A stretch of DNA of 64,000 bases from JAGQRJ01 sp041402045 (lineage in GTDB: Bacteria; Planctomycetota; J058), in NCBI GenBank assembly GCA_041402045.1, contig JAWKSZ010000033.1:13767-77766 (forward strand). Reading direction: 5' to 3'. The notes under the pieces were generated by a model, which saw nothing but the letters and a program-made list of their open reading frames with translations, ran no database searches and was not told the DNA's origin. Shown here in pieces: positions 25,278 to 36,080 of the stretch; position 1 is the first letter of the stretch, and every line of letters starts with the position of its first letter. Both the position numbers and the translations under genes were made by a program.

Positions 25278-25598
25278 CTACCCTGGGCGAGTGCCATCGG
25301 GATCGGAGCGGTCGCCAGGAGCGCGCTCGGGCTGGGGTCGGGTGAGGACGTCGTAGAGCTCGAGCGGTGCGCCCAAGACGAACCCCGGCACGTAGATCCA
25401 GTCCACCCCCACGATAAGGAAGGGCGTGTAGAGCACCGCCAGGGTCACCCGCATGGGCACCGAGCGTAGGTCCCCGTACACCCGCTGCGGCGAGTCGGGG
25501 TCGAGCGCTACCGCCCAGAATCCGTAGGTGTAGCACCCTGACCCGAGGGCGACCCACGCCGCGAGTACGAGCGCGAGGGGTCGGGCCCTCCGCCTCAC
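25278..25598 (-). CDS. Small lipoprotein, third of a tandem trio
   Basis: This 106-residue product starts at a GTG at 25598 that overlaps the stop of the previous gene. The signal peptide ARPLALVLAAWVALGSGC gives a lipidated Cys followed by YTYGFWAVALDPDSPQRVYG, then TLAVLYTPFLIVGVDWIYVP and FVLGAPLELYDVL. The layout (GC-x-T near the start, one or two hydrophobic strands with a D before the middle, a short polar tail) matches its two upstream neighbours and loosely resembles YceK/YidQ lipoproteins. The tail RPQPERAPGDRSDPDG is unstructured. Function unknown; anchored to a membrane. Confidence 0.7.
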   Translation of the reverse strand: MRRRARPLALVLAAWVALGSGCYTYGFWAVALDPDSPQRVYGDLRSVPMRVTLAVLYTPFLIVGVDWIYVPGFVLGAPLELYDVLTRPQPERAPGDRSDPDGTRPG

Positions 25599-25942
25599 TG
25601 GGGCCCTCCTTGACCAGGACTCCCATGCTCGGTCGACGGAGCCCCCGGCGCGGTGGCGCGATCCCCAACAGGCCACTTCGGCGGGCCCAACGTCCGGCTC
25701 AGCCAAGCCAGAAAGAACCACGGCTGGGCGGGGGCGTAGAGCCCGTCGATCACCAGGCTCCAGGGGGTCAGCCACAGCGCGCCCAGCGCGGTCTTCAATC
25801 CGGGGTCGCGTCCTGGGAACCAGCGCTGGTGCGGCTGAGTGGTGAGGCGCGGCCCGCACAGCGCCTCGCGCCACAAGGTGCAGGTGAAGCAGCCCGTGGT
25901 GCTGGCGAGCCACAAGGCGAGCAGCGCGGTCACCCGCCTCAC
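25595..25942 (-). CDS. Small lipoprotein, second of a tandem trio
   Basis: This 115-residue product starts at a GTG at 25942 that overlaps the preceding stop (GTGA). The signal peptide ALLALWLASTTGC places a lipidated Cys before FTCTLWREALCGP. The later ALWLTPWSLVIDGLYAPAQPW aligns with TLTIDLFSFPLQPVYL of the first member and IVGVDWIYVPGFVLG of the third. The C-terminus is Gly/Pro-rich. YceK/YidQ-like membership is suggested by the GC-x-T start and the shared hydrophobic D-x-x-x-x-P block, but identity is low. Confidence 0.7.
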   Translation of the reverse strand: MRRVTALLALWLASTTGCFTCTLWREALCGPRLTTQPHQRWFPGRDPGLKTALGALWLTPWSLVIDGLYAPAQPWFFLAWLSRTLGPPKWPVGDRATAPGAPSTEHGSPGQGGPQ

Positions 25943-26289
25943 GACCCACCGCGCAGCCGGGCCTCTTCGGCCTCGAGCCGCGCGCGCTCCTCGGGGGTCA
26001 AGGGCTCGAGGTAGGCGAGGACCTTGCGCACGTAGGCACAGAGGTAGACCGGCTGCAGGGGGAAGCTGAACAGGTCGATCGTCAACGTGAGGGGCGTGTA
26101 GCGGAGCGCCTGCGCGGCGCGTTCGTAGGGGTCGTCGCTCGTGAACCTGCCGACCCCCAGCCCGAGCCGCGGCGTGGGATACGCCGCCTGCAGCCAGGTG
26201 TCGAAGGTGTGGCAGCCCGAGACCCACCCCAGCAGCGGGAGCAGGTACACGGTGCGGAGACGCCGTGAGTGACGAAGGGGAGCGTTCAT
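25939..26289 (-). CDS. Small lipoprotein, first of a tandem trio (YceK/YidQ-like)
   Basis: This 116-residue product starts at the ATG at 26289. The signal peptide LRTVYLLPLLGWVSGC gives a lipidated Cys followed by HTFDTWLQAAYPTPRLGLGV. The core PLTLTIDLFSFPLQPVYLC resembles the late strands of YceK-type outer-membrane lipoproteins. A charged helix closes it (LTPEERARLEAEEARLRGG). It leads a three-gene set joined by 4-base overlaps, so all three are made from one message, presumably as interacting or redundant envelope lipoproteins. Confidence 0.72.
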   Translation of the reverse strand: MNAPLRHSRRLRTVYLLPLLGWVSGCHTFDTWLQAAYPTPRLGLGVGRFTSDDPYERAAQALRYTPLTLTIDLFSFPLQPVYLCAYVRKVLAYLEPLTPEERARLEAEEARLRGGS

Positions 26290-26363
26290 GCGGCCAGGGT
26301 AGGCCGCGGCGAGGGTTCGCTCAGCTAAAGAATCGAACCGTATTCGTTAAGCAGGGCTATGGC

Positions 26364-27620
26364 TTACTCGACGTCCCAGCCGCTGTAGTAGAGGTCGTGC
26401 TCGCGGGCGAAGCCGCGCACGCGGTCGGAGATCGCGAACACGAGCTCGAGGTTGCCGAGCACGGCGGACTTGCGCAGCACCAGGGCGTAGAAGGTGTCGC
26501 CGTCGCGGTCGGTGCGCTCCTCGACTTCGCTCGGCTCGAAGCCGGCGCGGCCCGCGGCCTCGCGGGCCGCGGCCAGGGGCTCGCGCTCGCGGGCGAAGAG
26601 GTAGTGCTCGACCTTGACCGGCTCCCGGAGGGACACGCCCCGCGCGCGGAGCTCGGCCAGGTTCGAGAGGTCCGCGGCCTCGCGCTGGGCGCGGGCGTGG
26701 TCGGCGTAGACCTTGGCCAGCTCCTCGGGCTCGGCCAGCTCGGCCATGCTCAGCTCGCGCGGCATGGCGGCCAGGCGCGGGGCGAGGAGGTCGTTGAGCG
26801 GGGCGAGGATGTCGAAGTGCCCGCCGCCGAGGATCGGGGCGAAGCGCACCTTGGGGTTGGTGCTCGCGTCACGGAGCGCGAGGAGCGAGTCGTAATTGCC
26901 GCCCTCGCCCTCGATCACGAGGGTCGGGACCTTGATCGCGGAGAGGAAGCGGATCGGGCTGCGCAGCTCGCGCTCCTTGGCGTTCGCGGGGTCGTAGGTC
27001 AGGACCTCGTCGCCGTAGGTCGAGGGGTCCCCCACCGGGCCGAAGGCGATCACCCCCTTGAGCCGCTCGGTCGAGGCGGCGACCAGGAGCGCCAGGGTCC
27101 CGCCGGTGCTGTGCCCGCCCAGGTAGATCCGGTTCGGGTCCACGTAGTCGACGTGGCGCAGGTACTCGATCGCCGCGAGCACGTCGTCGACCTCGCCGAA
27201 GAAGGTCTCCTGGTGCCCGGGGTTCCCGTAGCTCCCGCGCAAGGTGGGGTAGAGCATGACCAGCCCCGCGTGGCGGTAGGCCTGGGCCGACTGGTCGTTC
27301 TCCGGGTCCGGCTCCTCCCACACGAACTCGCCCGCGCCGCCGGCGGGGAAGCCGCCCACCAGCCACACGATCGCGGGGTGCCGCGTGCCCTCCTCGGGGG
27401 CCACCCCGAGGTAGGCGCCCATGGGCCCCAGCGCGGTCGGGACCTCGACCTTGGTGAACAGCGACGGCGGCGGAGCGGGCAGCCCGCCGTCGGCCTCGCG
27501 CACCTCGCGGGTGAGCGTCGTCTCGAAGCCCTTGCGCGCCTCGAGCAGCGTGGGGCCCTCGGCGCACGCGACCGCCAAGCACGAGAGGGCCAGCCAGAAT
27601 CCCCACGACGTCCGCGTCAC
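26364..27620 (-). CDS. Lipoprotein alpha/beta hydrolase fused to an RraB-like domain
   Basis: This 418-residue lipoprotein (GTG at 27620, LALSCLAVAC signal) has a prolyl-oligopeptidase/dienelactone-hydrolase fold: PAIVWLVGGFPAG (oxyanion region), LVMLYPTLRGSYGNPG, the nucleophile elbow GGHSTGGTLAL, a putative acid in EGEGGNYDSL and the His in GGGHFDIL. From about residue 325 a separate domain follows (VEHYLFAREREPLAAAREAA, GFEPSEVEERTDRDGDTFYA and EHDLYYSGWDVE). It resembles RraB/DUF695-type domains, which in E. coli inhibit RNase E. As part of an exported protein it must do something else. It lies 47 bases downstream of the endopeptidase gene. Confidence 0.78.
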   Translation of the reverse strand: MTRTSWGFWLALSCLAVACAEGPTLLEARKGFETTLTREVREADGGLPAPPPSLFTKVEVPTALGPMGAYLGVAPEEGTRHPAIVWLVGGFPAGGAGEFVWEEPDPENDQSAQAYRHAGLVMLYPTLRGSYGNPGHQETFFGEVDDVLAAIEYLRHVDYVDPNRIYLGGHSTGGTLALLVAASTERLKGVIAFGPVGDPSTYGDEVLTYDPANAKERELRSPIRFLSAIKVPTLVIEGEGGNYDSLLALRDASTNPKVRFAPILGGGHFDILAPLNDLLAPRLAAMPRELSMAELAEPEELAKVYADHARAQREAADLSNLAELRARGVSLREPVKVEHYLFAREREPLAAAREAAGRAGFEPSEVEERTDRDGDTFYALVLRKSAVLGNLELVFAISDRVRGFAREHDLYYSGWDVE

Positions 27621-27666
27621 GCGGCCTCCTCGCAGGCGGCGCCTGCTGTGATTCGGGGTGTCGGCG

Positions 27667-29076
27667 CTACTCGGCGGAGCCGAGCTGGACGTAGCGCTCG
27701 GAGACGTAGCCCTCGAGCACGCCGCCCGCGAGGGAGGCGCGCACTCGCAGCCACCCTTGATCCCGCGCCAGGACCTCGACCCGCGTGTCCTGAGGCAGGG
27801 CGCCCAGCACCTTGTGCTGGGTCCCTGGCCCTTCGCGCAGGTTGAGGGAGGACGCGGTCACCCGGCCCAGCTCCAGACCCGAGCCGCCCGCGCCGCCTCC
27901 GCCGCCCGACGGGCTGGCGTCGGCGTCGTAGCGCTTGGCGGTGTTGAGCTCGGCCCAGTTGGAGCGGCCCACGTTCCCGTGGGCGTCGGTCGCCAGCACG
28001 CGCCAATAGTAGGTGCGGTTCTTGCGCAGCTTCTCGGTCAGGGCGTGGCTCGTGGCCGCCCCCGGGAAGGGCCCCAGGCTCTCCACGCCGCGCTTGTGAT
28101 TGCGGTCGCTGTCGATCTCGATCGAGTAGGAGACCTGCTCTGCTCCGCGCTTGGAGTAGCGCCAGGTCAGGGTCGGCGGGGTCTCTACCTCGTCGCCAGC
28201 GCGCGGCCACGTCGGCTCGACGTCCGGCGGGATCAGGTCGGTCTGCAGCGTCTGCCAGTCGAGGGAGGTCACCCCCTCGTCGGTCGTGACCTCGACCTTC
28301 CAGCGGTAGGTCGCGCCGTGATCGAGGGAGATCGGCAACGCGTAGACCGGCTCGCGCAGGCGCTTGAGCTCCCCGGAGTCGTGGAGCACCCCGTTCTGAT
28401 CGTCGGCGTCGTCGAACAGCACGCGCACTTCCGAGATCCGGGCGCGGCCCAGGACCTGCCAGCCCAGCTCGAGGCCGGTGCGGTCCTCCTGCACGTGCTC
28501 GGCGGAGATCCAGCTCCCGGTGCGCGAGCGCCGCTGCGGGAGCAACACCAGGTCCCCGTCCGGCGGCACCCGGTTCGGATCGATCACCACGTGGAAGTGG
28601 TCGTCGTGCTGCGGCCAGCTCTTGGCGACGGGCACCGCGTCGATCACGCGCTTCCCGTTGTAGAGGATCTGGTTCGCGCCCAGCTCGTGCAGCAGCTCAG
28701 CGAGCTCGAGGGTCAGCTCCTGGTCGGGGAAGTTGACGTGGCACACGTTCTTGGGGCTCGTGAACAGGTCCGCCGTCAGCCCGTCCTTGTGGGTCTTGTG
28801 CGGAGGGAAGGCCGACGCGTCCGGCTTGCTCATGTCGCCGATCCGCAGCCGCGGGCCCTCGGGGTGCCGACGCAGCCACTCTCGCGCCACCAGGGTCAGG
28901 TAGCGCACGAACACGGGCCGACCCCAGTTGTGCCCGCTCCCGGTGGGCGAGGTGAGCACGTAGGCGTCGTCGACGGGCATTTCTATGTAGCCCGCGGACG
29001 AGACCTCGGGCTCCTGGCCCAGCGCCGTGGCGCAGGCCAGCACAGCGATCCCTACCCAGGCCCGGGCCCGGCTCAC
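27667..29076 (-). CDS. MepA-like (M74) murein endopeptidase with FN3-like and SH3b domains
   Basis: This 469-residue exported protein (GTG at 29076, signal AWVGIAVLACATALG) has an N-terminal half matching penicillin-insensitive murein endopeptidase. RLRIGDMSKPD is followed by HKTHKDGLTADLF, giving the zinc ligands H-x6-D, then HDDHFHVVID supplies the H-x-H ligand. MepA cleaves D-Ala-meso-DAP cross-links. Two fibronectin-like modules follow (HGATYRWKVEVTTDEG and RTYYWRVLATDAHGNVG) and the C-terminus is an SH3b domain (SLNLREGPGTQHKVLGALP). The extra wall-binding modules are not in E. coli MepA. The start overlaps the stop of the repeat-protein gene, coupling wall cleavage to that signalling protein. 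Confidence 0.85.
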   Translation of the reverse strand: MSRARAWVGIAVLACATALGQEPEVSSAGYIEMPVDDAYVLTSPTGSGHNWGRPVFVRYLTLVAREWLRRHPEGPRLRIGDMSKPDASAFPPHKTHKDGLTADLFTSPKNVCHVNFPDQELTLELAELLHELGANQILYNGKRVIDAVPVAKSWPQHDDHFHVVIDPNRVPPDGDLVLLPQRRSRTGSWISAEHVQEDRTGLELGWQVLGRARISEVRVLFDDADDQNGVLHDSGELKRLREPVYALPISLDHGATYRWKVEVTTDEGVTSLDWQTLQTDLIPPDVEPTWPRAGDEVETPPTLTWRYSKRGAEQVSYSIEIDSDRNHKRGVESLGPFPGAATSHALTEKLRKNRTYYWRVLATDAHGNVGRSNWAELNTAKRYDADASPSGGGGGAGGSGLELGRVTASSLNLREGPGTQHKVLGALPQDTRVEVLARDQGWLRVRASLAGGVLEGYVSERYVQLGSAE

Positions 29077-31433
29077 TTGGACGAGCCCCGCGAGCGCTTC
29101 TTCTTGCTCTTGCGCTTCCCGCCCGAGCGAGGCGCGCCGGAGTCCGCGTCGCCCTTCGCCTCGTCGTCGGCGTCCTGCGCGTCCGCGTCGGCGTCCTGCG
29201 CGTCCGCGTCGGCGCCCTGCGCGTCCGCGTCGGCGTCCTGCGCGTCCGCGTCGTCGTCCTTCGCGTCCGCGTCCTGCGCGTCCGCGTCGGCGTCCTTCGC
29301 GTCCGCGTCCTGCGCGTCCGCGTCGGCGTCCTGCGCGTCCGACTTGCTCGAGCGGAACCGATCCAGGGCCTTGGCGGTCTTGCTGCCCGCGCCATGGGTC
29401 TCGGACGCCTCGTCCTTGGCCTTGGCCTTCGTCGGTACGCTGGGGACCAGAGGACGACCCGTCGGGCGCGGGGAGGAGGGCGCCTGGGGCTCGGCAGGGC
29501 TCGAAGCCGCGGCGGCCGCGGCCACCCGGGGGGGCGTGTAGTCGACGGGGGGGAGCAAGACGCGCCCCGCGCCGAGGACTTCGGCCTGCGCCGGGAGCGC
29601 GAAGCTCAGGCGCCCGTCGTCGTCCCGCGTCACCTCGAACTGGAGCTCGGGGCTGAGGCTCACGGCGTAGGCCGCGGGCAGCCGCACGCGGCGGCCCTGG
29701 ACCTCGGCGCCCTCCGGGAGCGTGAGCTCGATCCAGCCGTCGGCCAGGAGCGCGTCGCGCACCCCCGCCCAATGGCGGACGTCCTGCTCGACCGGCCGCG
29801 GGGCGAGCTCGGGGTCGAAGGCCGCGGCGCGTGCAGGCCCGTAGGCGGGGGGGAGCCACACGCTCAGCCCGTCCTCCTCGCTCCCCATGGGGAGCTCGAG
29901 CTGCCAGCGCCCGTCGGGCAAGCGCTCGGCGACCATCAGCGGCGGCGGCGGCCCGTCGGCCGAGAGGATCAGGGTCCCCGCGGAGAGCTCGGCGTCCGGC
30001 GGCAGCTCGAGGCACGCCCAGCCGTCGCGGTAGACCACCTCGCGCACCCCGAGGTAGGTGTGCGTGGCCAGCTCCCCGCCGTGAGGGGCGGCGCCCGCGT
30101 CGGCGTGCTGGGGCACGCAGAAGCGCCCGTCCTCGCCCTTCGTGCTGCCCTCGGGGAGCGTGAAGGTCACGCCGTCCTCGCTGGCGAAGCACAGCGGAGG
30201 ACGCCACCCGATCCGGCCCGCCGCGGCCAAGGGCACGAACACCGCGCGGGTCTGCGGGTCGTAGCCCGCGCTCGCCGGCAGCGAGAAGCGGAGCTGACCC
30301 TCGGCGACCTCCGGCGGACGCGGCGCGGTGACGGTCCCGTGCCCGTCCAGCTCGGCGCGACCCACGACGCTCCCGTCGGAGAGCAGCGCCAGGCTCGTGG
30401 GCACGTTGGTCCAGCCCTCGGGCACCGCCGGCGCGAACACGAAGCCGCGGGCGACGTCGAACTCCACCGCCGGGTCGGGCTCGGCGTAGACCACGCAGTC
30501 CTCCGCGTAGGAGACGCGCTGGTACATGCGCCGGGTGCCCGTGGCCGCGGCCGCAGCCGGCGCCGCGCCCAGGTCGAGCTCCTCGCCCGCGAGCAGCTCC
30601 TCGGTCGGCTTGAGGTCGGCGAGCTCGTCTATGTCCGACGGAATGTCGACCATGGTCCGCTCGCCGACGAAGTCGTCGGCCTCGGCGGGGTCCCCGGCGT
30701 AGGGGTCGTCGAGGAGCGGAGGCCCGAAGGGGTCCGCCGCGCCCACACCGGCCTGGGCCTGCGGCTGCTGCGCGCCCCCGCCGCCCACCAGGAACGGGTT
30801 CAGCTCGTCGAGGGACTGATTGGGCTTGAGCCCGGCGAGGTGCGCCGGGGGAACCTGACCCGCGCCGCCCCCGCCGCCGAGGTCGTTGGCGTCGAAGCTG
30901 AACGGGTCCGCGCCGGCGTAGCCCGGCGCCATGGTCCGCTCCGCCCCGAAGGGCAGGTCGCCTGCCCCGGCGTAGCCGGGCGCCATGGTCCGCTCCGCCC
31001 CGGGCGGCAGGTCCCCCGCCCCGGCGTAGCCCGGCGCCATGGTCCTTTCCGCCCCCGGCGGCAAATCCCCCGCCCCGGCGTAGCCCGGCGCCATGGTCCT
31101 TTCCGCCCCGAAGGGCAGGTCGCCGTCGGCGTAGCCCGGCGCCATGGTCCGCTCCGCCCCGAAGGGCAGGTCGCCGCCGGCGTAGCCCGGCGCCATGGTC
31201 ATCTCCGCCCCCGGCGGCAAGTCGCCGCCGTAGCCCGGCCCCGCGTCCTGGGCGTACTCGGGGACGAAGGTCCGCTCCGGATTGAAGTCGTCGGGGATCT
31301 CACTGGTCGAGGGGGTCGGCTCGGCGTCTTGATCGCCCTCCTCCTTGCCCCCGAACCAGCCGAACAGCCCGCCCTTCTTCTTGGGCTTGCCGCCCTTCTT
31401 GCTGTTGCCGCCGCCCTTCTTCTTGCGCGCCAT
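29073..31433 (-). CDS. Repeat protein with six GDLPxGAExTMAPGYA units, beta-rich modules and acidic tail
   Basis: This 786-residue cytoplasmic protein is unlike any family I know. A lysine-rich N-terminus (ARKKKGGGNSKKGGKPKKK) leads to NPERTFVPEYA and six near-identical 17-18 residue repeats GDLPxGAERTMAPGYAG (the first has EMTM), then FVGERTMVDIPSD. The middle has repeated beta-type modules built on LPEGAEVQGRRVRLP-like strands. The C-terminus holds an Asp/Ala-rich run of DADAQDA units and then a basic tail (KRKSKKKRSR). Every repeat presents a Thr after Arg (or Met), suggesting clustered kinase sites or FHA ligands. The FHA gene overlaps its start (TAATG) and an STPK is divergent nearby. 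Confidence 0.85.
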   Translation of the reverse strand: MARKKKGGGNSKKGGKPKKKGGLFGWFGGKEEGDQDAEPTPSTSEIPDDFNPERTFVPEYAQDAGPGYGGDLPPGAEMTMAPGYAGGDLPFGAERTMAPGYADGDLPFGAERTMAPGYAGAGDLPPGAERTMAPGYAGAGDLPPGAERTMAPGYAGAGDLPFGAERTMAPGYAGADPFSFDANDLGGGGGAGQVPPAHLAGLKPNQSLDELNPFLVGGGGAQQPQAQAGVGAADPFGPPLLDDPYAGDPAEADDFVGERTMVDIPSDIDELADLKPTEELLAGEELDLGAAPAAAAATGTRRMYQRVSYAEDCVVYAEPDPAVEFDVARGFVFAPAVPEGWTNVPTSLALLSDGSVVGRAELDGHGTVTAPRPPEVAEGQLRFSLPASAGYDPQTRAVFVPLAAAGRIGWRPPLCFASEDGVTFTLPEGSTKGEDGRFCVPQHADAGAAPHGGELATHTYLGVREVVYRDGWACLELPPDAELSAGTLILSADGPPPPLMVAERLPDGRWQLELPMGSEEDGLSVWLPPAYGPARAAAFDPELAPRPVEQDVRHWAGVRDALLADGWIELTLPEGAEVQGRRVRLPAAYAVSLSPELQFEVTRDDDGRLSFALPAQAEVLGAGRVLLPPVDYTPPRVAAAAAASSPAEPQAPSSPRPTGRPLVPSVPTKAKAKDEASETHGAGSKTAKALDRFRSSKSDAQDADADAQDADAKDADADAQDADAKDDDADAQDADADAQGADADAQDADADAQDADDEAKGDADSGAPRSGGKRKSKKKRSRGSSK

Positions 31434-32596
31434 TAGCGGGCGGCCATTTCACACAGCCGCTCGAGCTCCTCGGCGGTCAGGTCCTGGACTCCGAGCTGCT
31501 CCAGGGCGCGCTCCTGCAGCGCGCGCTGACGCACTTGGCGCAAGTGCGTCTCGAGGTCGTGCTCCACCCCCGGGACCTTGAGCCCGCGCAGGGGGACCAC
31601 CGCGCCCTCGTAGCGCACCAACACCTTGCGGTCGACCTCGGCCTCGATCGCGGCCTCGAGGCGCACGCGCAGCGCCTCGGGGAGGTCGAGGGCGGCCAGC
31701 GCCCGCGCGAGGTCGCTCCCCGACTGGGCGTCGGCGAGACGGTCGCGGGTCAGCGCGTCCTCGCGCTCGCGCAGCGCGTTGAGGTTCGCGCGGCTCGCCT
31801 CCAGCGCCGAACGCAGCTCTTCGCCGTCACGCTCGGCTTGCTCCTTGGCCGCCGCGACCTCGCGGTCCCGGGCCTCCTCGGCCTCGCGCACCGCCGCCTG
31901 CGAGCGCTCCTCGGCCTCCTCGACCTTCTGCTGCGCCTCGCGCTGGGCGGCCTCGAGCTTCTGCTCGGCCTCGCGCTGCGCGGCCTCGACCTTCTGCTCG
32001 GCCTCGCGCTGCGCGCCTTCGACCTTCTGCTCGGCCTCCTGGGCCTTGGCCTGGGCCTGGCTGACCTCGTCGCGCAGGCCCTGCTCCTGGCCCTCGAGCT
32101 CCTGGACCCGGGACTTGGCAGCCTGGGCCTCGCCCTGCGCGGTCTCGAGCTGTCGCCGCAGCTCGTCGGCCTGCCCCGAGGCGGCCTTGAGCTGCTCGAG
32201 CTCGCTCTTGGCCGCAGCCAGCTCGCTCTGGGCCTGGGAGAGCGCGGCGGGGTCGGCGCCCGCGGGGCCGGAGCCGCTGCCGGAGGCCGCCGCCGGGCGC
32301 TGGGTCCAGAACTTGACGTAGGTCGCCTGCCCCAGAATGAACACGGCGCGATCGGCGAGGGGCACGGTGCTCCCTGGCGCGGTGCGCTGCATGTTCACGA
32401 TCGTGGCCGGGCTCATGGCGTTCAGCCAGAACTGGCCGTTCCCGGGGTAGATCTTGCAGTGCTGCGCGTCGACGCCCGGGTCCTGGACCTTGATCTCCAC
32501 GCCCTGGTCGCCGCTCCCGAGGGTCAGGGTCGCGGCGGGGTCGAGGTCGGCGAACTCCTGGTCACGGGAGCCCGTGAGGAACTGAATGCACGCCAT
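31433..32596 (-). CDS. FHA-like domain protein with long coiled coil
   Basis: This 387-residue protein has an FHA-like beta-sandwich in residues 1-100: TLTLGSGDQGVEIKV, VDAQHCKIYPGNGQFWLNAM, then STVPLADRAVFILG. FHA domains read phosphothreonine. The usual GR-x-x-x-N and S-x-x-H residues are altered (GSGD, DAQHC), so binding may be modified. A long coiled coil with 11-residue repeats (AQREAEQKVEA and variants, four copies) follows, then a globular C-terminus (VLVRYEGAVVPLRGLKVPG, EHDLETHLRQVRQRAL). It sits between a small helical protein and the Thr-repeat protein, and is a likely reader of phosphorylation by the neighbouring kinase. Confidence 0.75.
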   Translation of the reverse strand: MACIQFLTGSRDQEFADLDPAATLTLGSGDQGVEIKVQDPGVDAQHCKIYPGNGQFWLNAMSPATIVNMQRTAPGSTVPLADRAVFILGQATYVKFWTQRPAAASGSGSGPAGADPAALSQAQSELAAAKSELEQLKAASGQADELRRQLETAQGEAQAAKSRVQELEGQEQGLRDEVSQAQAKAQEAEQKVEGAQREAEQKVEAAQREAEQKLEAAQREAQQKVEEAEERSQAAVREAEEARDREVAAAKEQAERDGEELRSALEASRANLNALREREDALTRDRLADAQSGSDLARALAALDLPEALRVRLEAAIEAEVDRKVLVRYEGAVVPLRGLKVPGVEHDLETHLRQVRQRALQERALEQLGVQDLTAEELERLCEMAAR

Positions 32597-32598
32597 GC

Positions 32599-32958
32599 TC
32601 AGCGTCCTTCCTTGACCGCCACGAGCAGCGCCGCGCGCTGCTCGGAGCTCAACTCGGTGATCCCCGCGTCCCGCAGCGCGCGCGCGCGCTCCTGGTCGCG
32701 GCGCAGCTTGCGCAGCGCCTCGAGCACCGTCGAGTCGGCGCCCGCCGCCTCGACCTCCGCCAGGCTGAAGCGCTCGCCGCGGTCCGCCTCCAGCGCCGCG
32801 TCGACCTCCGCCGGGACCAGGCGGGTCAAGCGCGGGATCGCCGCCGTAGGCAGCGGCAGCTCCGCCAGGCGTCCGGCGAGGTGGTGTCCCGCGAGCACCG
32901 AGGGAGCGCCAGCGCGGCGCCCCGGGGTCCGGGAGTCTTGGGCGGTCGTCGAGCTCAC
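32599..32958 (-). CDS. Small helical hypothetical protein
   Basis: This 119-residue protein (GTG at 32958) has an N-terminal disordered region with many Ser/Thr (SSTTAQDSRTPG) followed by helices (EVDAALEADRGERFSLAEVE, VLEALRKLRRDQERARAL, LSSEQRAALLVAVKE). Its C-terminal pattern TELSSEQRAALL echoes the end of the FHA protein (DLTAEELERLCEMA), suggesting a shared small helical module. It is first in the minus operon divergent from the kinase gene. No known family recognised; the Thr-rich start could be a phosphorylation target. Confidence 0.6.
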   Translation of the reverse strand: MSSTTAQDSRTPGRRAGAPSVLAGHHLAGRLAELPLPTAAIPRLTRLVPAEVDAALEADRGERFSLAEVEAAGADSTVLEALRKLRRDQERARALRDAGITELSSEQRAALLVAVKEGR

Positions 32959-33149
32959 GAGCGGGCCTCCTGCGAGGGTGGCGGTCCGGCGCCCGAAGGC
33001 ACCGACCGGCGGCTAACGCTTTACCAGTCTGGGGTTCCTCGGCGCCACGCGCAACCCTACCCCGGCCGGGGCTCGACGCCAGAGGCGTGAGCCTGGCGCC
33101 CCTGACGGGTAGGCTGGAGCCGTGAACGCAGCAGCAGGCTAGGCGCGAG

Positions 33150-36080
<2,931 letters not shown>

